DNA from: Micropterix aruncella
Taxonomy: Eukaryota; Arthropoda; Insecta; Lepidoptera; Micropterigidae
Reading direction: 5' to 3'
Assembly: GCA_944548615.1 (NCBI GenBank)
Contig: CALYMY010000056.1
Location: 62,001-126,000 of the forward strand
DNA: 64,000 bases
Positions 49,317 through 61,046 of this stretch are shown piece after piece. The translations under genes and the position numbers were made by a program. The notes beneath the pieces are model-generated. The model was given only the letters and a program-made list of their open reading frames with translations. It was not told where the DNA came from and did no database searches. Within the stretch, counting starts at the first letter, position 1. Each line of letters begins with the position of its first letter.

Positions 49317-49358
49317 ATTACTAACTAATACCAAATCTCGTGTATTATTTGCTATGTA
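49317..49358 (+). repeat. Short direct repeat flanking the 354-bp array, right copy
   Basis: Partner of 48103-48143. Both are followed by TA-rich microsatellite sequence, so the block between them may have arisen by duplication of the 3' region. Confidence 0.8.
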
Positions 49359-49634
49359 TATATATGTGTAGGTATGTATATATATATATATTCTTATGTA
49401 TTATGCAATGCAACTTAAGTTCATAATATCAAAAGAGTCAGCTCGTCGATACAATTAAACAAAAATCAGCATCCCTAGATACGGGTCTCTGACCTAGTTA
49501 GGAATGCGGTTAAACATTTTCACCATAGGATGTGCTCAATCTCTCCCAACTCAACCATATTATGTAAATGGTGTTTATATGACGTATTATATGAAGTTAT
49601 TGTAAATTAATAAAATAAAATAAAATAACTGAAT

Positions 49635-49784
49635 AGGTGTTGAATCGTGTTGAACCAATCAGAGTTTACCTACAATTGATCTTTTGGCCCGAGCTAAACG
49701 AAAGCGTTCGCTACCGGAAAGCTGCATAGTTGGACGGTGTCGACTGCAACGGGCGAACCCGTCACCCCAGACTGGTATAACGAT
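49635..49784 (+). repeat. Dispersed element U, copy 1 (3' continuation of V copy 0)
   Basis: Starts AGGTGTTGAATCGTGTTG and ends GGTATAACGAT. It contains CGGGCGAACCCG, a short hairpin. It continues into ATGTGATCGTTATACC, which pairs with GGTATAACGAT as an 11-bp stem here only. Confidence 0.85.
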
Positions 49785-49811
49785 ATGTGATCGTTATACC
49801 AGTCTGCCCTG

Positions 49812-49930
49812 TCTACCCTGGACAACGGCGGCTGCAACGTCACCGAAACGTCGGCTGCTACAAATTTCACGCGGTAAATTCGTTTTCTATCCTATTTATA
49901 ATGTCAAACAACCGCGATAGTCTTCGATTT
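49812..49930 (-). repeat. Foldback hairpin repeat, copy 3, inverted and partial
   Basis: Reverse-complement match to copy 2: GACGTTTCGG and CGAATTTACCGCGTGAA arms and the ATCGCGGTTGTTTGACATTA flank are present, but only one side of the stem. It sits between U copy 1 and the duplicated block. Confidence 0.78.
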
Positions 49931-49935
49931 TATAT

Positions 49936-50631
49936 GGTCGAATAGAGTCGTCAACTACAACGGGCGAGCCCGTCACCTCAGGAAGTTTTAACGTATAGTC
50001 ATTCTATCTCTCGTGAAGTGAGCGCAGAAGACTTGGACAAAACAGTCCACCATCAAGCTCCGCCACATGCCCGTAAGAAAGAAAAATTAATAAATACAGA
50101 CCTTAGAGTACTTGGCGGCGAAAGCCAGACAGGGGACGCAGAGCGCGAACGCAGCGGCGATCTCTGAAAGGTAACAAACAAAATACTGCTTAGTAGGATC
50201 GTCGATAATCTGACCGTCCTTAGAAGAATTGGTGTATTCGTTGAAAAATGAATCCCCTTAGGGAATATAAAAGCAGTTGATACGTAGTAAAATTATTCAT
50301 AAGTAGTAGAAAAGATATGTAGTAAAATTATTCATCGTAATATTCAAATTGTCGAACGGTACGCAAACCGTCCAGTAGCGCCCGGGGAAATCCACCAGGA
50401 GAAACCGATCCACTAGCCGTGAGGCCTGAGACGCAAGAGCATTACCTGGGGTAGCCTTTCACACGAGGAGGCTACTGAATAGGCGTTGAATCGTGTTGAA
50501 CCGATCAGAGGTTTACCTACAATTGATCTTTTGGCCCGAGCTAAACGAAAGCGTTCGCTACCGGAAAGCTGCATAGTTGGACGGTGTCGACTACAACGGG
50601 CGAACCCGTCACCTCAGGCTGGTATAACGAT
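49936..50631 (+). repeat. Duplicated block, copy 1 (contains V copy 1 and U copy 2)
   Basis: 696 bp starting GGTCGAATAGAGTCG and ending GGTATAACGAT. It repeats at 50889-51584 with an exact offset of 953 bp and a handful of substitutions. Inside, V is 50243-50480 and U is 50481-50631. A GAAAGGTAACA string near 50165 could be a splice donor, but no coding frame supports this. Confidence 0.93.
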
Positions 50632-50888
50632 ATGTGATCGTTCTTTCAGCCGCGGGATGAGCGTAGAAGACTCAGTAGTAGAAGACCCACCGGGCAGTTG
50701 ACTCAGCGGGCAGACCGAGCGCCTTCGCTACCAGTTACTGCCCGATTTATTCAGTATCCCGACTGGTTACAGGTTCGAAGTCGCTCTAGTGATCCTCTCC
50801 CTTGTCTTGCGGTGATCGGTGTGTACCGAATCTATCGCGGACCATGGCATCCTTTGTCCGGCTATCTCCTGGTATCGGGTAGCCGAAT
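50632..50888. other. Unique segment between the duplicated blocks
   Basis: GC-richer 257 bp. The last part (from 50814) is the inverted partner of 46414-46493. A GGTTCGAAGTC string near 50772 resembles a Pol III B box, but I see no convincing A box or tRNA fold. No gene recognised. Confidence 0.6.
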
Positions 50889-51584
50889 GGTCGAATAGAG
50901 TCGTCAACTACAACGGGCGAGCCCGTCACCTCAGGAAGTTTTAACGTATAGTCATTGTATCTCTCGTGAAGTGAGCGCAGAAGACTTGGACAAAACAGTC
51001 CACCATCAAGCTCCGCCACATGCCCGTAAGAAAGAAAAATTAATAAATACAGACCTTAGAGTACTTGGCGGCGAAAGCCAGACAGGAGACGCAGAGCGCG
51101 AACGCAGCGGCGATCTCTGAAAGGTAACAAACAAAATACTGCTTAGTAGGATCGTCGATAATCTGACCGTCCTTAGAAGAATTGGTGTATTCGTTGAAAA
51201 ATGAATCCCCTTAGGGAATATAAAAGCAGTTGATACGTAGTAAATTTATTCATAAGTAGTAGAAAAGATATGTAGTAAAATTATTCATCGTAATATTCAA
51301 ATTGTCGAACGGTACGCAAACCGTCCAGTAGCGCCCGGGGAAATCCACCAGGAGAAACCGATCCACTAGCCGTGAGGCCTGAGACGCAAGAGCATTACCT
51401 GGGGTAGCCTTTCACACGAGGAGGCTACTGAATAGGCGTTGAATCGTGTTGAACCGATCAGAGGTTTACCTACAATTGATCTTTTGGCCCGAGCTAAACG
51501 AAAGCGTTCGCTACCGGAAAGCTGCATAGTTGGACGGTGTCGACTACAACGGGCGAACCCGTCACCCCAGGTTGGTATAACGAT
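50889..51584 (+). repeat. Duplicated block, copy 2 (contains V copy 2 and U copy 3)
   Basis: Partner of 49936-50631. V is 51196-51433 and U is 51434-51584. After the last GGTATAACGAT the sequence becomes unrelated (CTTACACCG), so the duplicated unit ends here. Confidence 0.93.
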
Positions 51585-52389
51585 CTTACACCGCATGGTG
51601 AGACACAGTCCAGATTTCCTCAGTAAATAAGCCCAAATTGAAAAAAAGTTGTATGTTATTTTAAGCTGCATTTTAGTTTTCCTATAAAACCCGTTATTCA
51701 AATAACCAAATTTCTCAAAAATAAAAATATCGAAAAAAAAAATTTTTTTTCCGTATTTTTTTGTTGTTTCATATCGATAGAAATCCAAGCCTTCTCTACA
51801 CACATTGAAAAATCTCGGTTTTTGCCGCCAAGATATAAACTATGAAAACGTGGTTGCATTTGTAAACGACGTGTAAATATCAAAATACATCTAATTCCTT
51901 GAGTATATACCTCCTATATTGAATAATAACGATTTTATAAGCGAAATAAACCAATATTATTACTACATTCGCCTGATTTCATTCGTTTCGAAAATATTTT
52001 CGCTGCGACGCCATCGAGAATGCGATACGTCACTTCACAAATTTACTAAAAACTAAGTGAAAAAAAGGAAATGGCCTTCTCCAATCGGTAATTATCATTC
52101 CTACACAATTTTAGAATGCATATAACTCACTTTTACGGGTAAAATCCAACTAAAAACACTTAAAATCACAATAATTGTAGCGCGCCGCTTAGCACTCGTT
52201 CGGCGCTTTGTGTCGCTGTCAACAGTGGAAAGTTCCACGACGTTTGGAGTGTTGCAATATCTCATACAGCTTTTATCGCATGATACTATCGTAGAATTTA
52301 ATAGTAACGAATCTTTGGCTATTTTCTGGCATCATACGATAAAATAAAGAAGCCCGTTCTATTTTTAAATGGATTTTTTCGCAAACGGC
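51585..52389. other. AT-rich right part of the insertion; no gene seen
   Basis: Contains A- and T-homopolymer runs near 51735-51750 and a GC-richer patch at 52175-52240. Minus-strand frames of 145 and 61 codons here overlap element U or low-complexity AT sequence and have no recognisable features. Confidence 0.6.
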
Positions 52390-52472
52390 CCCCATCGCGT
52401 CCCCAAATGGACGCCTTTCATTTCAGTGTATTAAAACTTGCATCCCCAAAAGGACGCCTTTCATTTGAAGGG
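52390..52472 (-). repeat. Right terminal region of the TTAA-type element with subterminal direct repeats
   Basis: Two direct repeats at 52397-52426 and 52440-52470 share CCCCAAA-GGACGCCTTTCATTT. The first is also a small hairpin, GCGTCC-CCAAAT-GGACGC. The terminus read inward is CCCTTCAAATGAAAGG. Subterminal repeats next to a CCCTT terminus at TTAA fit a piggyBac-superfamily end. Confidence 0.65.
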
Positions 52473-52476
52473 TTAA
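52473..52476. other. Right TTAA target-site duplication
   Basis: Preceded by GAAGGG of the insert and followed by the normal spacer sequence AGAAGAAG. Confidence 0.85.
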
Positions 52477-52986
52477 AGAAGAAGAAGAAGACGAGATAAA
52501 AAGCAGAAGCAATGAAATGAAAAGCGTTCTAAAACCCTATCTTTTGACACCTCGCTTGTGTGTATATGATAAAATAAAGAATATAATATTTAATTTATTA
52601 AACGAAGCCGCGGGAAAAATACTAAAACTCCCTTGGCTCGGATCGCTACTATTGAAAACAAACATCGTAAAATCGATAAATAAACTTTCGCAAGTATGAC
52701 GAGGGCTGAAGTTACCATAGAAACAGAAATCGTTAAATCGATAAATATTCTATTGCGAGTCGGGCCACCGCCTGAGCTCGTTACTATGGAAACAAAACCG
52801 TTAAATCGATAAATCAATATACCTATACAGATATTAAATCGTCTATAATTCCGTTAATATTACTCAGATTTGAAAATTAAAAGAAGCGTTAGATGCGCAA
52901 AGCAAAACTCTATTAGATAATAATAAACAGGGAGGACTATTGATGCCTTTTAGCGCAATAGCCCTCAAACGTCGGAAGCCAATTTA
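52473..52986 (+). repeat. Spacer, unit l, part right of the insertion
   Basis: Continues exactly from the TTAA with the GAA tract and the three ~67-bp repeats, to the first 166-bp monomer at 52987. Confidence 0.94.
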
Positions 52987-54853
52987 TTTCGAAAAATGTG
53001 ATTTTTTCATAACAATTTCTATGTTCAAAATGAAAGTTTATATAAAAAAATTCAAAATGTCAAAATTTCGAAAATGCCATTTCGTAGAGATTTCAAAGGC
53101 CTTCGTTCTGTCCGAACACCGTAACGCGTTAGGTTTACTCTATCTCGATTTATTTCGAAAAATGTGATTTTTTCATAATAATTTCCAAGTTCAAAATGAA
53201 AGTTTATATAAAAATTTTCAAAATATCAAAATTTCAAAAATGCCATTTTGTAGAGCTTAAGCGGGGTGTCGATCTCGCCAAAGACCGCAACGCGGTAGGT
53301 TTACTCTATCTCGATTTATTTCGAAAAATGTGATTTTTTCATAACAATTTCTATGTTCAAAATGAAAGTTTATATAAAATTTTTCAAAATGTCAAAATTT
53401 CGAAAATGCCATTTTGTAGAGATTACCAAGGTCGTCGTTCTGTCCGAACGCCGTAACGCTATAGGTTTACTCTATCACGATCTTTTTCGAAAAATGTGAT
53501 TTTTTCATAACAATTTCTATGTTTAAAATGAAATTTTATATAAAATTTTTCAAAATGTCAAAATTTCGAAAATGCCATTTTGTAGAGATTACCAAGGCCG
53601 TCGTTCTGTCCGAACGCCGTAACGCTATAGGTTTACTCTATCACGATCTTTTTCGAAAAATGTGATTTTTTCATAATAATTTCTATGTTTAAAATGAAAT
53701 TTTATATAAAATTTTTCAAAATGTCAAAATTTCAAAAATGCCATTTTGTAGAGCTTAAGCGGGGTGTCGATCTAGCCAAAGACCGCAACGCGGTAGGTTT
53801 ACTCTATCACGGTCTTTTTCGAAAAATGTCATTTATTCATAACAATTTCTATGTTCAAAATGAAAGTTTATATAAAAAATTTCAAAATGTCAAAATTTCG
53901 AAAATGCCATTTCGTAGAGATTACCAAGGCCGTGGTTCTGTCCGAACGCCGTAACGCTATAGGTTTACTCTATCACGATCTTTTTCGAAAAATGTGATTT
54001 TTTCATTATAATTTCTATGTTTAAAATGAAATTTTATATAAAATTTTTCAAAATGTCAAAATTTCAAAAATGCCATTTTGTAGAGCTTAAGCGGGGTGTC
54101 GATCTCGCCAAAGACCGCAACGCGGTAGGTTTACTCTATCTCGATTTATTTCGAAAAATGTGATTTTTTCATAACAATTTCTATGTTCAAAATGAAAGTT
54201 TATATAAAAAATTTCAAAATGTCAAAATTTCGAAAATGCCATTTTGTAGAGATTACCAAGGCCGTCGTTCTGTCCGAACGCCGTAACCCTATAGGTTTAC
54301 TCTATCACGATCTTTTTCGAAAAATGTGATTTTTTCATAACAATTTCTATGTTTAAAATGAAATTTTATATAAAATTTTTCAAAATGTCAAAATTTCGAA
54401 AATGCCATTTTGTAGAGATTACCAAGGCCGTCGTTCTGTCCGAACGCCGTAACCCTATAGGTTTACTCTATCACGATCTTTTTCGAAAAATATGATTTTT
54501 TCATAATAATTTCTATGTTTAAAATGAAATTTTATATAAAATTTTTCAAAAAGTCAAAATTTCAAAAATGCCATTTTGTAGAGCTTAAGCGGGGTGTCGA
54601 TCTCGCCAAAGACCGCAACGCGGTAGGTTTACTCTATCTCGTTCTTTTGTGAAAAATGTGATTTTTTCATAACAATTTCTATGTTCAAAATGAAAGTTTA
54701 TATAAAAAATTTCAAAATGTCAAAATTTCGAAAATGCCATTTCGTAGAGATTTCAAAGGCCTTCGTTATGCCCAAACACCGTAACGCGTTTTATTTACTC
54801 TATCACGGTCTTTTTCGAAAAATGACATTTATTCATAACAATTTCTATGTTCA
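52987..54853 (+). repeat. 166-bp satellite array, unit l
   Basis: Eleven monomers plus stub in the reference order; the 7/2 chimera of units i to k is absent. Confidence 0.95.
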
Positions 54854-56295
54854 GGAGTTCCCTCGTCGGGAGCCAACCCTGGGTGCAGCAGCCATGTCAT
54901 GGTGGAACTTAGTAATTGCCATCATAATGGAATGCCTATACCAAATTTCACGTCTCTACGGTTGACCGTTGAGGAGTTCCCTCGTCGGGAGCCAACCCTG
55001 GGTGCAGCAGCCATGTCATGGTGGAACTTAGTAATTGCCATCATAATGGAATGCCTATACCAAATTTCACGTCTCTACGGTTGACCGTTGAGGAGTTCCC
55101 TCGTCGGGAGCCAACCCTGGGTGCAGCAGCGATGTCATGGTGGAACTTAGAAATTGCCGTCATAATGGAATGCCTATACCAAATTTCACGTCTCTACGGT
55201 TGACCGTTGAGGAGTTCCCTCGTCGGGAGCCAACCCTGGGTGCAGCAGCCATGTCATGGTGGAACTTAGTAATTGCCATCATAATGGAATGCCTATACCA
55301 AATTTCACGTCTCTACGGTTGACCGTTGAGGAGTTCCCTCGTCGGGAGCCAACCCTGGGTGCAGCAGCCATGTCATGGTGGAACTTAGTAATTGCCATCA
55401 TAATGGAATGCCTATACCAAATTTCACGTCTCTACGGTTGACCGTTGAGGAGTTCCCTCGTCGGGAGCCAACCCTGGGTGCAGCAGCCATGTCATGGTGG
55501 AACTTAGTAATTGCCATCATAATGGAATGCCTATACCAAATTTCACGTCTCTACGGTTGACCGTTGAGGAGTTCCCTCGTCGGGAGCCAACCCTGGGTGC
55601 AGCAGCCATGTCATGGTGGAACTTAGTAATTGCCATCATAATGGAATGCCTATACCAAATTTCACGTCTCTACGGTTGACCGTTGAGGAGTTCCCTCGTC
55701 GGGAGCCAACCCTGGGTGCAGCAGCGATGTCATGGTGGAACTTAGAAATTGCCGTCATAATGGAATGCCTATACCAAATTTCACGTCTCTACGGTTGACC
55801 GTTGAGGAGTTCCCTCGTCGGGAGCCAACCCTGGGTGCAGCAGCCATGTCATGGTGGAACTTAGTAATTGCCATCATAATGGAATGCCTATACCAAATTT
55901 CACGTCTCTACGGTTGACCGTTGAGGAGTTCCCTCGTCGGGAGCCAACCCTGGGTGCAGCAGCCATGTCATGGTGGAACTTAGTAATTGCCATCATAATG
56001 GAATGCCTATACCAAATTTCACGTCTCTACGGTTGACCGTTGAGGAGTTCCCTCGTCGGGAGCCAACCCTGGGTGCAGCAGCCATGTCATGGTGGAACTT
56101 AGTAATTGCCATCATAATGGAATGCCTATACCAAATTTCACGTCTCTACGGTTGACCGTTGAGAAGTTCCCTCGTCGGGAGCCAACCCTGGGTGCAGCAG
56201 CCATGTCATGGTGGAACTTAGTAATTGCCATCATAATGGAATGCCTATACCAAATTTCACGTCTCTACGGTTGACCGTTGAGGAGTTCCCTCGTC
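54854..56295 (+). repeat. 119-bp satellite array, unit l: 12 copies plus 14 bp
   Basis: B copies at 3 and 8; GAAG start at copy 12. Confidence 0.95.
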
Positions 56296-57016
56296 CTTGT
56301 CACGTACCTCTTTCCGTAGGTTGTTTACTCCTTTTAATTCGTTTAACGCCTCGCGGGCAATATCTCTGGCTCTTTCCGGTATTTCTTCGAAATTCCGAAA
56401 CGGCACTTCTATTTCTGTGGTCTCCATATTGTCTCTTCTCGTTGATCAAAGGCACTGAAAATGAAAATGAAAAAGCACAGATTAAATAGTATTGAAAAGT
56501 AATTAAAGAAGAAGAAGAAGACGAGATAAAAAGCAGAAGCAATGAAATGAAAAGCGTTCTAAAACCCTATCTTTTGACACCTCGCTTGTGTGTATATGAT
56601 AAAATAAAGAATATAATATTTAATTTATTAAACGAAGCCGCGGGAAAAATACTAAAACTCCCTTGGCTCGGATCGCTACTATTGAAAACAAACATCGTAA
56701 AATCGATAAATAAACTTTCGCAAGTATGACGAGGGCTGAAGTTACCATAGAAACAGAAATCGTTAAATCGATAAATATTCTATTGCGAGTCGGGCCACCG
56801 CCTGAGCTCGTTACTATGGAAACAAAACCGTTAAATCGATAAATCAATATACCTATACAGATATTAAATCGTCTATAATTCCGTTAATATTACTCAGATT
56901 TGAAAATTAAAAGAAGCGTTAGATGCGCAAAGCAAAACTCTATTAGATAATAATAAACAGGGAGGACTATTGATGCCTTTTAGCGCAATAGCCCTCAAAC
57001 GTCGGAAGCCAATTTA
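56296..57016 (+). repeat. Spacer, unit m
   Basis: Full-length 721 bp. Confidence 0.93.
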
Positions 57017-58883
57017 TTTCGAAAAATGTGATTTTTTCATAACAATTTCTATGTTCAAAATGAAAGTTTATATAAAAAAATTCAAAATGTCAAAATTTCG
57101 AAAATGCCATTTCGTAGAGATTTCAAAGGCCTTCGTTCTGTCCGAACACCGTAACGCGTTAGGTTTACTCTATCTCGATTTATTTCGAAAAATGTGATTT
57201 TTTCATAATAATTTCCAAGTTCAAAATGAAAGTTTATATAAAAATTTTCAAAATATCAAAATTTCAAAAATGCCATTTTGTAGAGCTTAAGCGGGGTGTC
57301 GATCTCGCCAAAGACCGCAACGCGGTAGGTTTACTCTATCTCGATTTATTTCGAAAAATGTGATTTTTTCATAACAATTTCTATGTTCAAAATGAAAGTT
57401 TATATAAAATTTTTCAAAATGTCAAAATTTCGAAAATGCCATTTTGTAGAGATTACCAAGGTCGTCGTTCTGTCCGAACGCCGTAACGCTATAGGTTTAC
57501 TCTATCACGATCTTTTTCGAAAAATGTGATTTTTTCATAACAATTTCTATGTTTAAAATGAAATTTTATATAAAATTTTTCAAAATGTCAAAATTTCGAA
57601 AATGCCATTTTGTAGAGATTACCAAGGCCGTCGTTCTGTCCGAACGCCGTAACGCTATAGGTTTACTCTATCACGATCTTTTTCGAAAAATGTGATTTTT
57701 TCATAATAATTTCTATGTTTAAAATGAAATTTTATATAAAATTTTTCAAAATGTCAAAATTTCAAAAATGCCATTTTGTAGAGCTTAAGCGGGGTGTCGA
57801 TCTAGCCAAAGACCGCAACGCGGTAGGTTTACTCTATCACGGTCTTTTTCGAAAAATGTCATTTATTCATAACAATTTCTATGTTCAAAATGAAAGTTTA
57901 TATAAAAAATTTCAAAATGTCAAAATTTCGAAAATGCCATTTCGTAGAGATTACCAAGGCCGTGGTTCTGTCCGAACGCCGTAACGCTATAGGTTTACTC
58001 TATCACGATCTTTTTCGAAAAATGTGATTTTTTCATTATAATTTCTATGTTTAAAATGAAATTTTATATAAAATTTTTCAAAATGTCAAAATTTCAAAAA
58101 TGCCATTTTGTAGAGCTTAAGCGGGGTGTCGATCTCGCCAAAGACCGCAACGCGGTAGGTTTACTCTATCTCGATTTATTTCGAAAAATGTGATTTTTTC
58201 ATAACAATTTCTATGTTCAAAATGAAAGTTTATATAAAAAATTTCAAAATGTCAAAATTTCGAAAATGCCATTTTGTAGAGATTACCAAGGCCGTCGTTC
58301 TGTCCGAACGCCGTAACCCTATAGGTTTACTCTATCACGATCTTTTTCGAAAAATGTGATTTTTTCATAACAATTTCTATGTTTAAAATGAAATTTTATA
58401 TAAAATTTTTCAAAATGTCAAAATTTCGAAAATGCCATTTTGTAGAGATTACCAAGGCCGTCGTTCTGTCCGAACGCCGTAACCCTATAGGTTTACTCTA
58501 TCACGATCTTTTTCGAAAAATATGATTTTTTCATAATAATTTCTATGTTTAAAATGAAATTTTATATAAAATTTTTCAAAAAGTCAAAATTTCAAAAATG
58601 CCATTTTGTAGAGCTTAAGCGGGGTGTCGATCTCGCCAAAGACCGCAACGCGGTAGGTTTACTCTATCTCGTTCTTTTGTGAAAAATGTGATTTTTTCAT
58701 AACAATTTCTATGTTCAAAATGAAAGTTTATATAAAAAATTTCAAAATGTCAAAATTTCGAAAATGCCATTTCGTAGAGATTTCAAAGGCCTTCGTTATG
58801 CCCAAACACCGTAACGCGTTTTATTTACTCTATCACGGTCTTTTTCGAAAAATGACATTTATTCATAACAATTTCTATGTTCA
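57017..58883 (+). repeat. 166-bp satellite array, unit m
   Basis: Eleven monomers plus stub in the reference order. Confidence 0.95.
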
Positions 58884-60325
58884 GGAGTTCCCTCGTCGGG
58901 AGCCAACCCTGGGTGCAGCAGCCATGTCATGGTGGAACTTAGTAATTGCCATCATAATGGAATGCCTATACCAAATTTCACGTCTCTACGGTTGACCGTT
59001 GAGGAGTTCCCTCGTCGGGAGCCAACCCTGGGTGCAGCAGCCATGTCATGGTGGAACTTAGTAATTGCCATCATAATGGAATGCCTATACCAAATTTCAC
59101 GTCTCTACGGTTGACCGTTGAGGAGTTCCCTCGTCGGGAGCCAACCCTGGGTGCAGCAGCGATGTCATGGTGGAACTTAGAAATTGCCGTCATAATGGAA
59201 TGCCTATACCAAATTTCACGTCTCTACGGTTGACCGTTGAGGAGTTCCCTCGTCGGGAGCCAACCCTGGGTGCAGCAGCCATGTCATGGTGGAACTTAGT
59301 AATTGCCATCATAATGGAATGCCTATACCAAATTTCACGTCTCTACGGTTGACCGTTGAGGAGTTCCCTCGTCGGGAGCCAACCCTGGGTGCAGCAGCCA
59401 TGTCATGGTGGAACTTAGTAATTGCCATCATAATGGAATGCCTATACCAAATTTCACGTCTCTACGGTTGACCGTTGAGGAGTTCCCTCGTCGGGAGCCA
59501 ACCCTGGGTGCAGCAGCCATGTCATGGTGGAACTTAGTAATTGCCATCATAATGGAATGCCTATACCAAATTTCACGTCTCTACGGTTGACCGTTGAGGA
59601 GTTCCCTCGTCGGGAGCCAACCCTGGGTGCAGCAGCCATGTCATGGTGGAACTTAGTAATTGCCATCATAATGGAATGCCTATACCAAATTTCACGTCTC
59701 TACGGTTGACCGTTGAGGAGTTCCCTCGTCGGGAGCCAACCCTGGGTGCAGCAGCGATGTCATGGTGGAACTTAGAAATTGCCGTCATAATGGAATGCCT
59801 ATACCAAATTTCACGTCTCTACGGTTGACCGTTGAGGAGTTCCCTCGTCGGGAGCCAACCCTGGGTGCAGCAGCCATGTCATGGTGGAACTTAGTAATTG
59901 CCATCATAATGGAATGCCTATACCAAATTTCACGTCTCTACGGTTGACCGTTGAGGAGTTCCCTCGTCGGGAGCCAACCCTGGGTGCAGCAGCCATGTCA
60001 TGGTGGAACTTAGTAATTGCCATCATAATGGAATGCCTATACCAAATTTCACGTCTCTACGGTTGACCGTTGAGGAGTTCCCTCGTCGGGAGCCAACCCT
60101 GGGTGCAGCAGCCATGTCATGGTGGAACTTAGTAATTGCCATCATAATGGAATGCCTATACCAAATTTCACGTCTCTACGGTTGACCGTTGAGAAGTTCC
60201 CTCGTCGGGAGCCAACCCTGGGTGCAGCAGCCATGTCATGGTGGAACTTAGTAATTGCCATCATAATGGAATGCCTATACCAAATTTCACGTCTCTACGG
60301 TTGACCGTTGAGGAGTTCCCTCGTC
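58884..60325 (+). repeat. 119-bp satellite array, unit m: 12 copies plus 14 bp
   Basis: B copies at 3 and 8; GAAG start at copy 12. Confidence 0.95.
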
Positions 60326-61046
60326 CTTGTCACGTACCTCTTTCCGTAGGTTGTTTACTCCTTTTAATTCGTTTAACGCCTCGCGGGCAATATCTCTGGC
60401 TCTTTCCGGTATTTCTTCGAAATTCCGAAACGGCACTTCTATTTCTGTGGTCTCCATATTGTCTCTTCTCGTTGATCAAAGGCACTGAAAATGAAAATGA
60501 AAAAGCACAGATTAAATAGTATTGAAAAGTAATTAAAGAAGAAGAAGAAGACGAGATAAAAAGCAGAAGCAATGAAATGAAAAGCGTTCTAAAACCCTAT
60601 CTTTTGACACCTCGCTTGTGTGTATATGATAAAATAAAGAATATAATATTTAATTTATTAAACGAAGCCGCGGGAAAAATACTAAAACTCCCTTGGCTCG
60701 GATCGCTACTATTGAAAACAAACATCGTAAAATCGATAAATAAACTTTCGCAAGTATGACGAGGGCTGAAGTTACCATAGAAACAGAAATCGTTAAATCG
60801 ATAAATATTCTATTGCGAGTCGGGCCACCGCCTGAGCTCGTTACTATGGAAACAAAACCGTTAAATCGATAAATCAATATACCTATACAGATATTAAATC
60901 GTCTATAATTCCGTTAATATTACTCAGATTTGAAAATTAAAAGAAGCGTTAGATGCGCAAAGCAAAACTCTATTAGATAATAATAAACAGGGAGGACTAT
61001 TGATGCCTTTTAGCGCAATAGCCCTCAAACGTCGGAAGCCAATTTA
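60326..61046 (+). repeat. Spacer, unit n
   Basis: Full-length 721 bp. Confidence 0.93.

Larger units (their letters stand above)
47812..49627 (+). mobile_element. 5'-truncated non-LTR retrotransposon with 7-bp target-site duplication
   Basis: ACTGAAT is found at 47805-47811 and again at 49628-49634. The two uninterrupted relatives of the host repeat have it once (GGCTACTGAATAGG). The 1,816-bp insert starts inside the end of a reverse-transcriptase-type reading frame, has a long untranslated part with three 354-bp repeats, and ends in a short TAAAA repeat (49611-49627). A truncated 5' end, a simple A-rich tail and a short duplication are the signature of target-primed reverse transcription. 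The clade (CR1- or Jockey-like) is inferred. Confidence 0.8.
45019..52472. mobile_element. 7,454-bp insertion with TTAA target-site duplication (piggyBac-like, composite)
   Basis: TTAA is present once at this point in every intact spacer and twice here, at 45015-45018 and 52473-52476. Insert ends are CCCCTCTCC on the left and TTTGAAGGG on the right. TTAA duplication and C-rich/G-rich termini are the hallmark of piggyBac-superfamily integration. No transposase frame was found in either direction, and the two termini match only at the first bases, so this is either a non-autonomous or eroded element, or a larger segment bounded by ends of two elements. It carries nested repeats and a nested retrotransposon (listed separately). 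Orientation is unknown. Confidence 0.7.

Noticed and set aside
50772..50790. Pol III B box (GGTTCGAAGTC) suggesting a tRNA or SINE
   Set aside because: No convincing A box at the right distance and no cloverleaf that I could fold by eye.
51366..51803. 145-codon minus-strand frame
   Set aside because: It reads through element U and homopolymer AT sequence. The same U segment elsewhere is not open in a consistent frame.
45019..52472. Intact piggyBac transposase or other active transposon gene
   Set aside because: No frame on either strand is long enough or has a recognisable transposase pattern.
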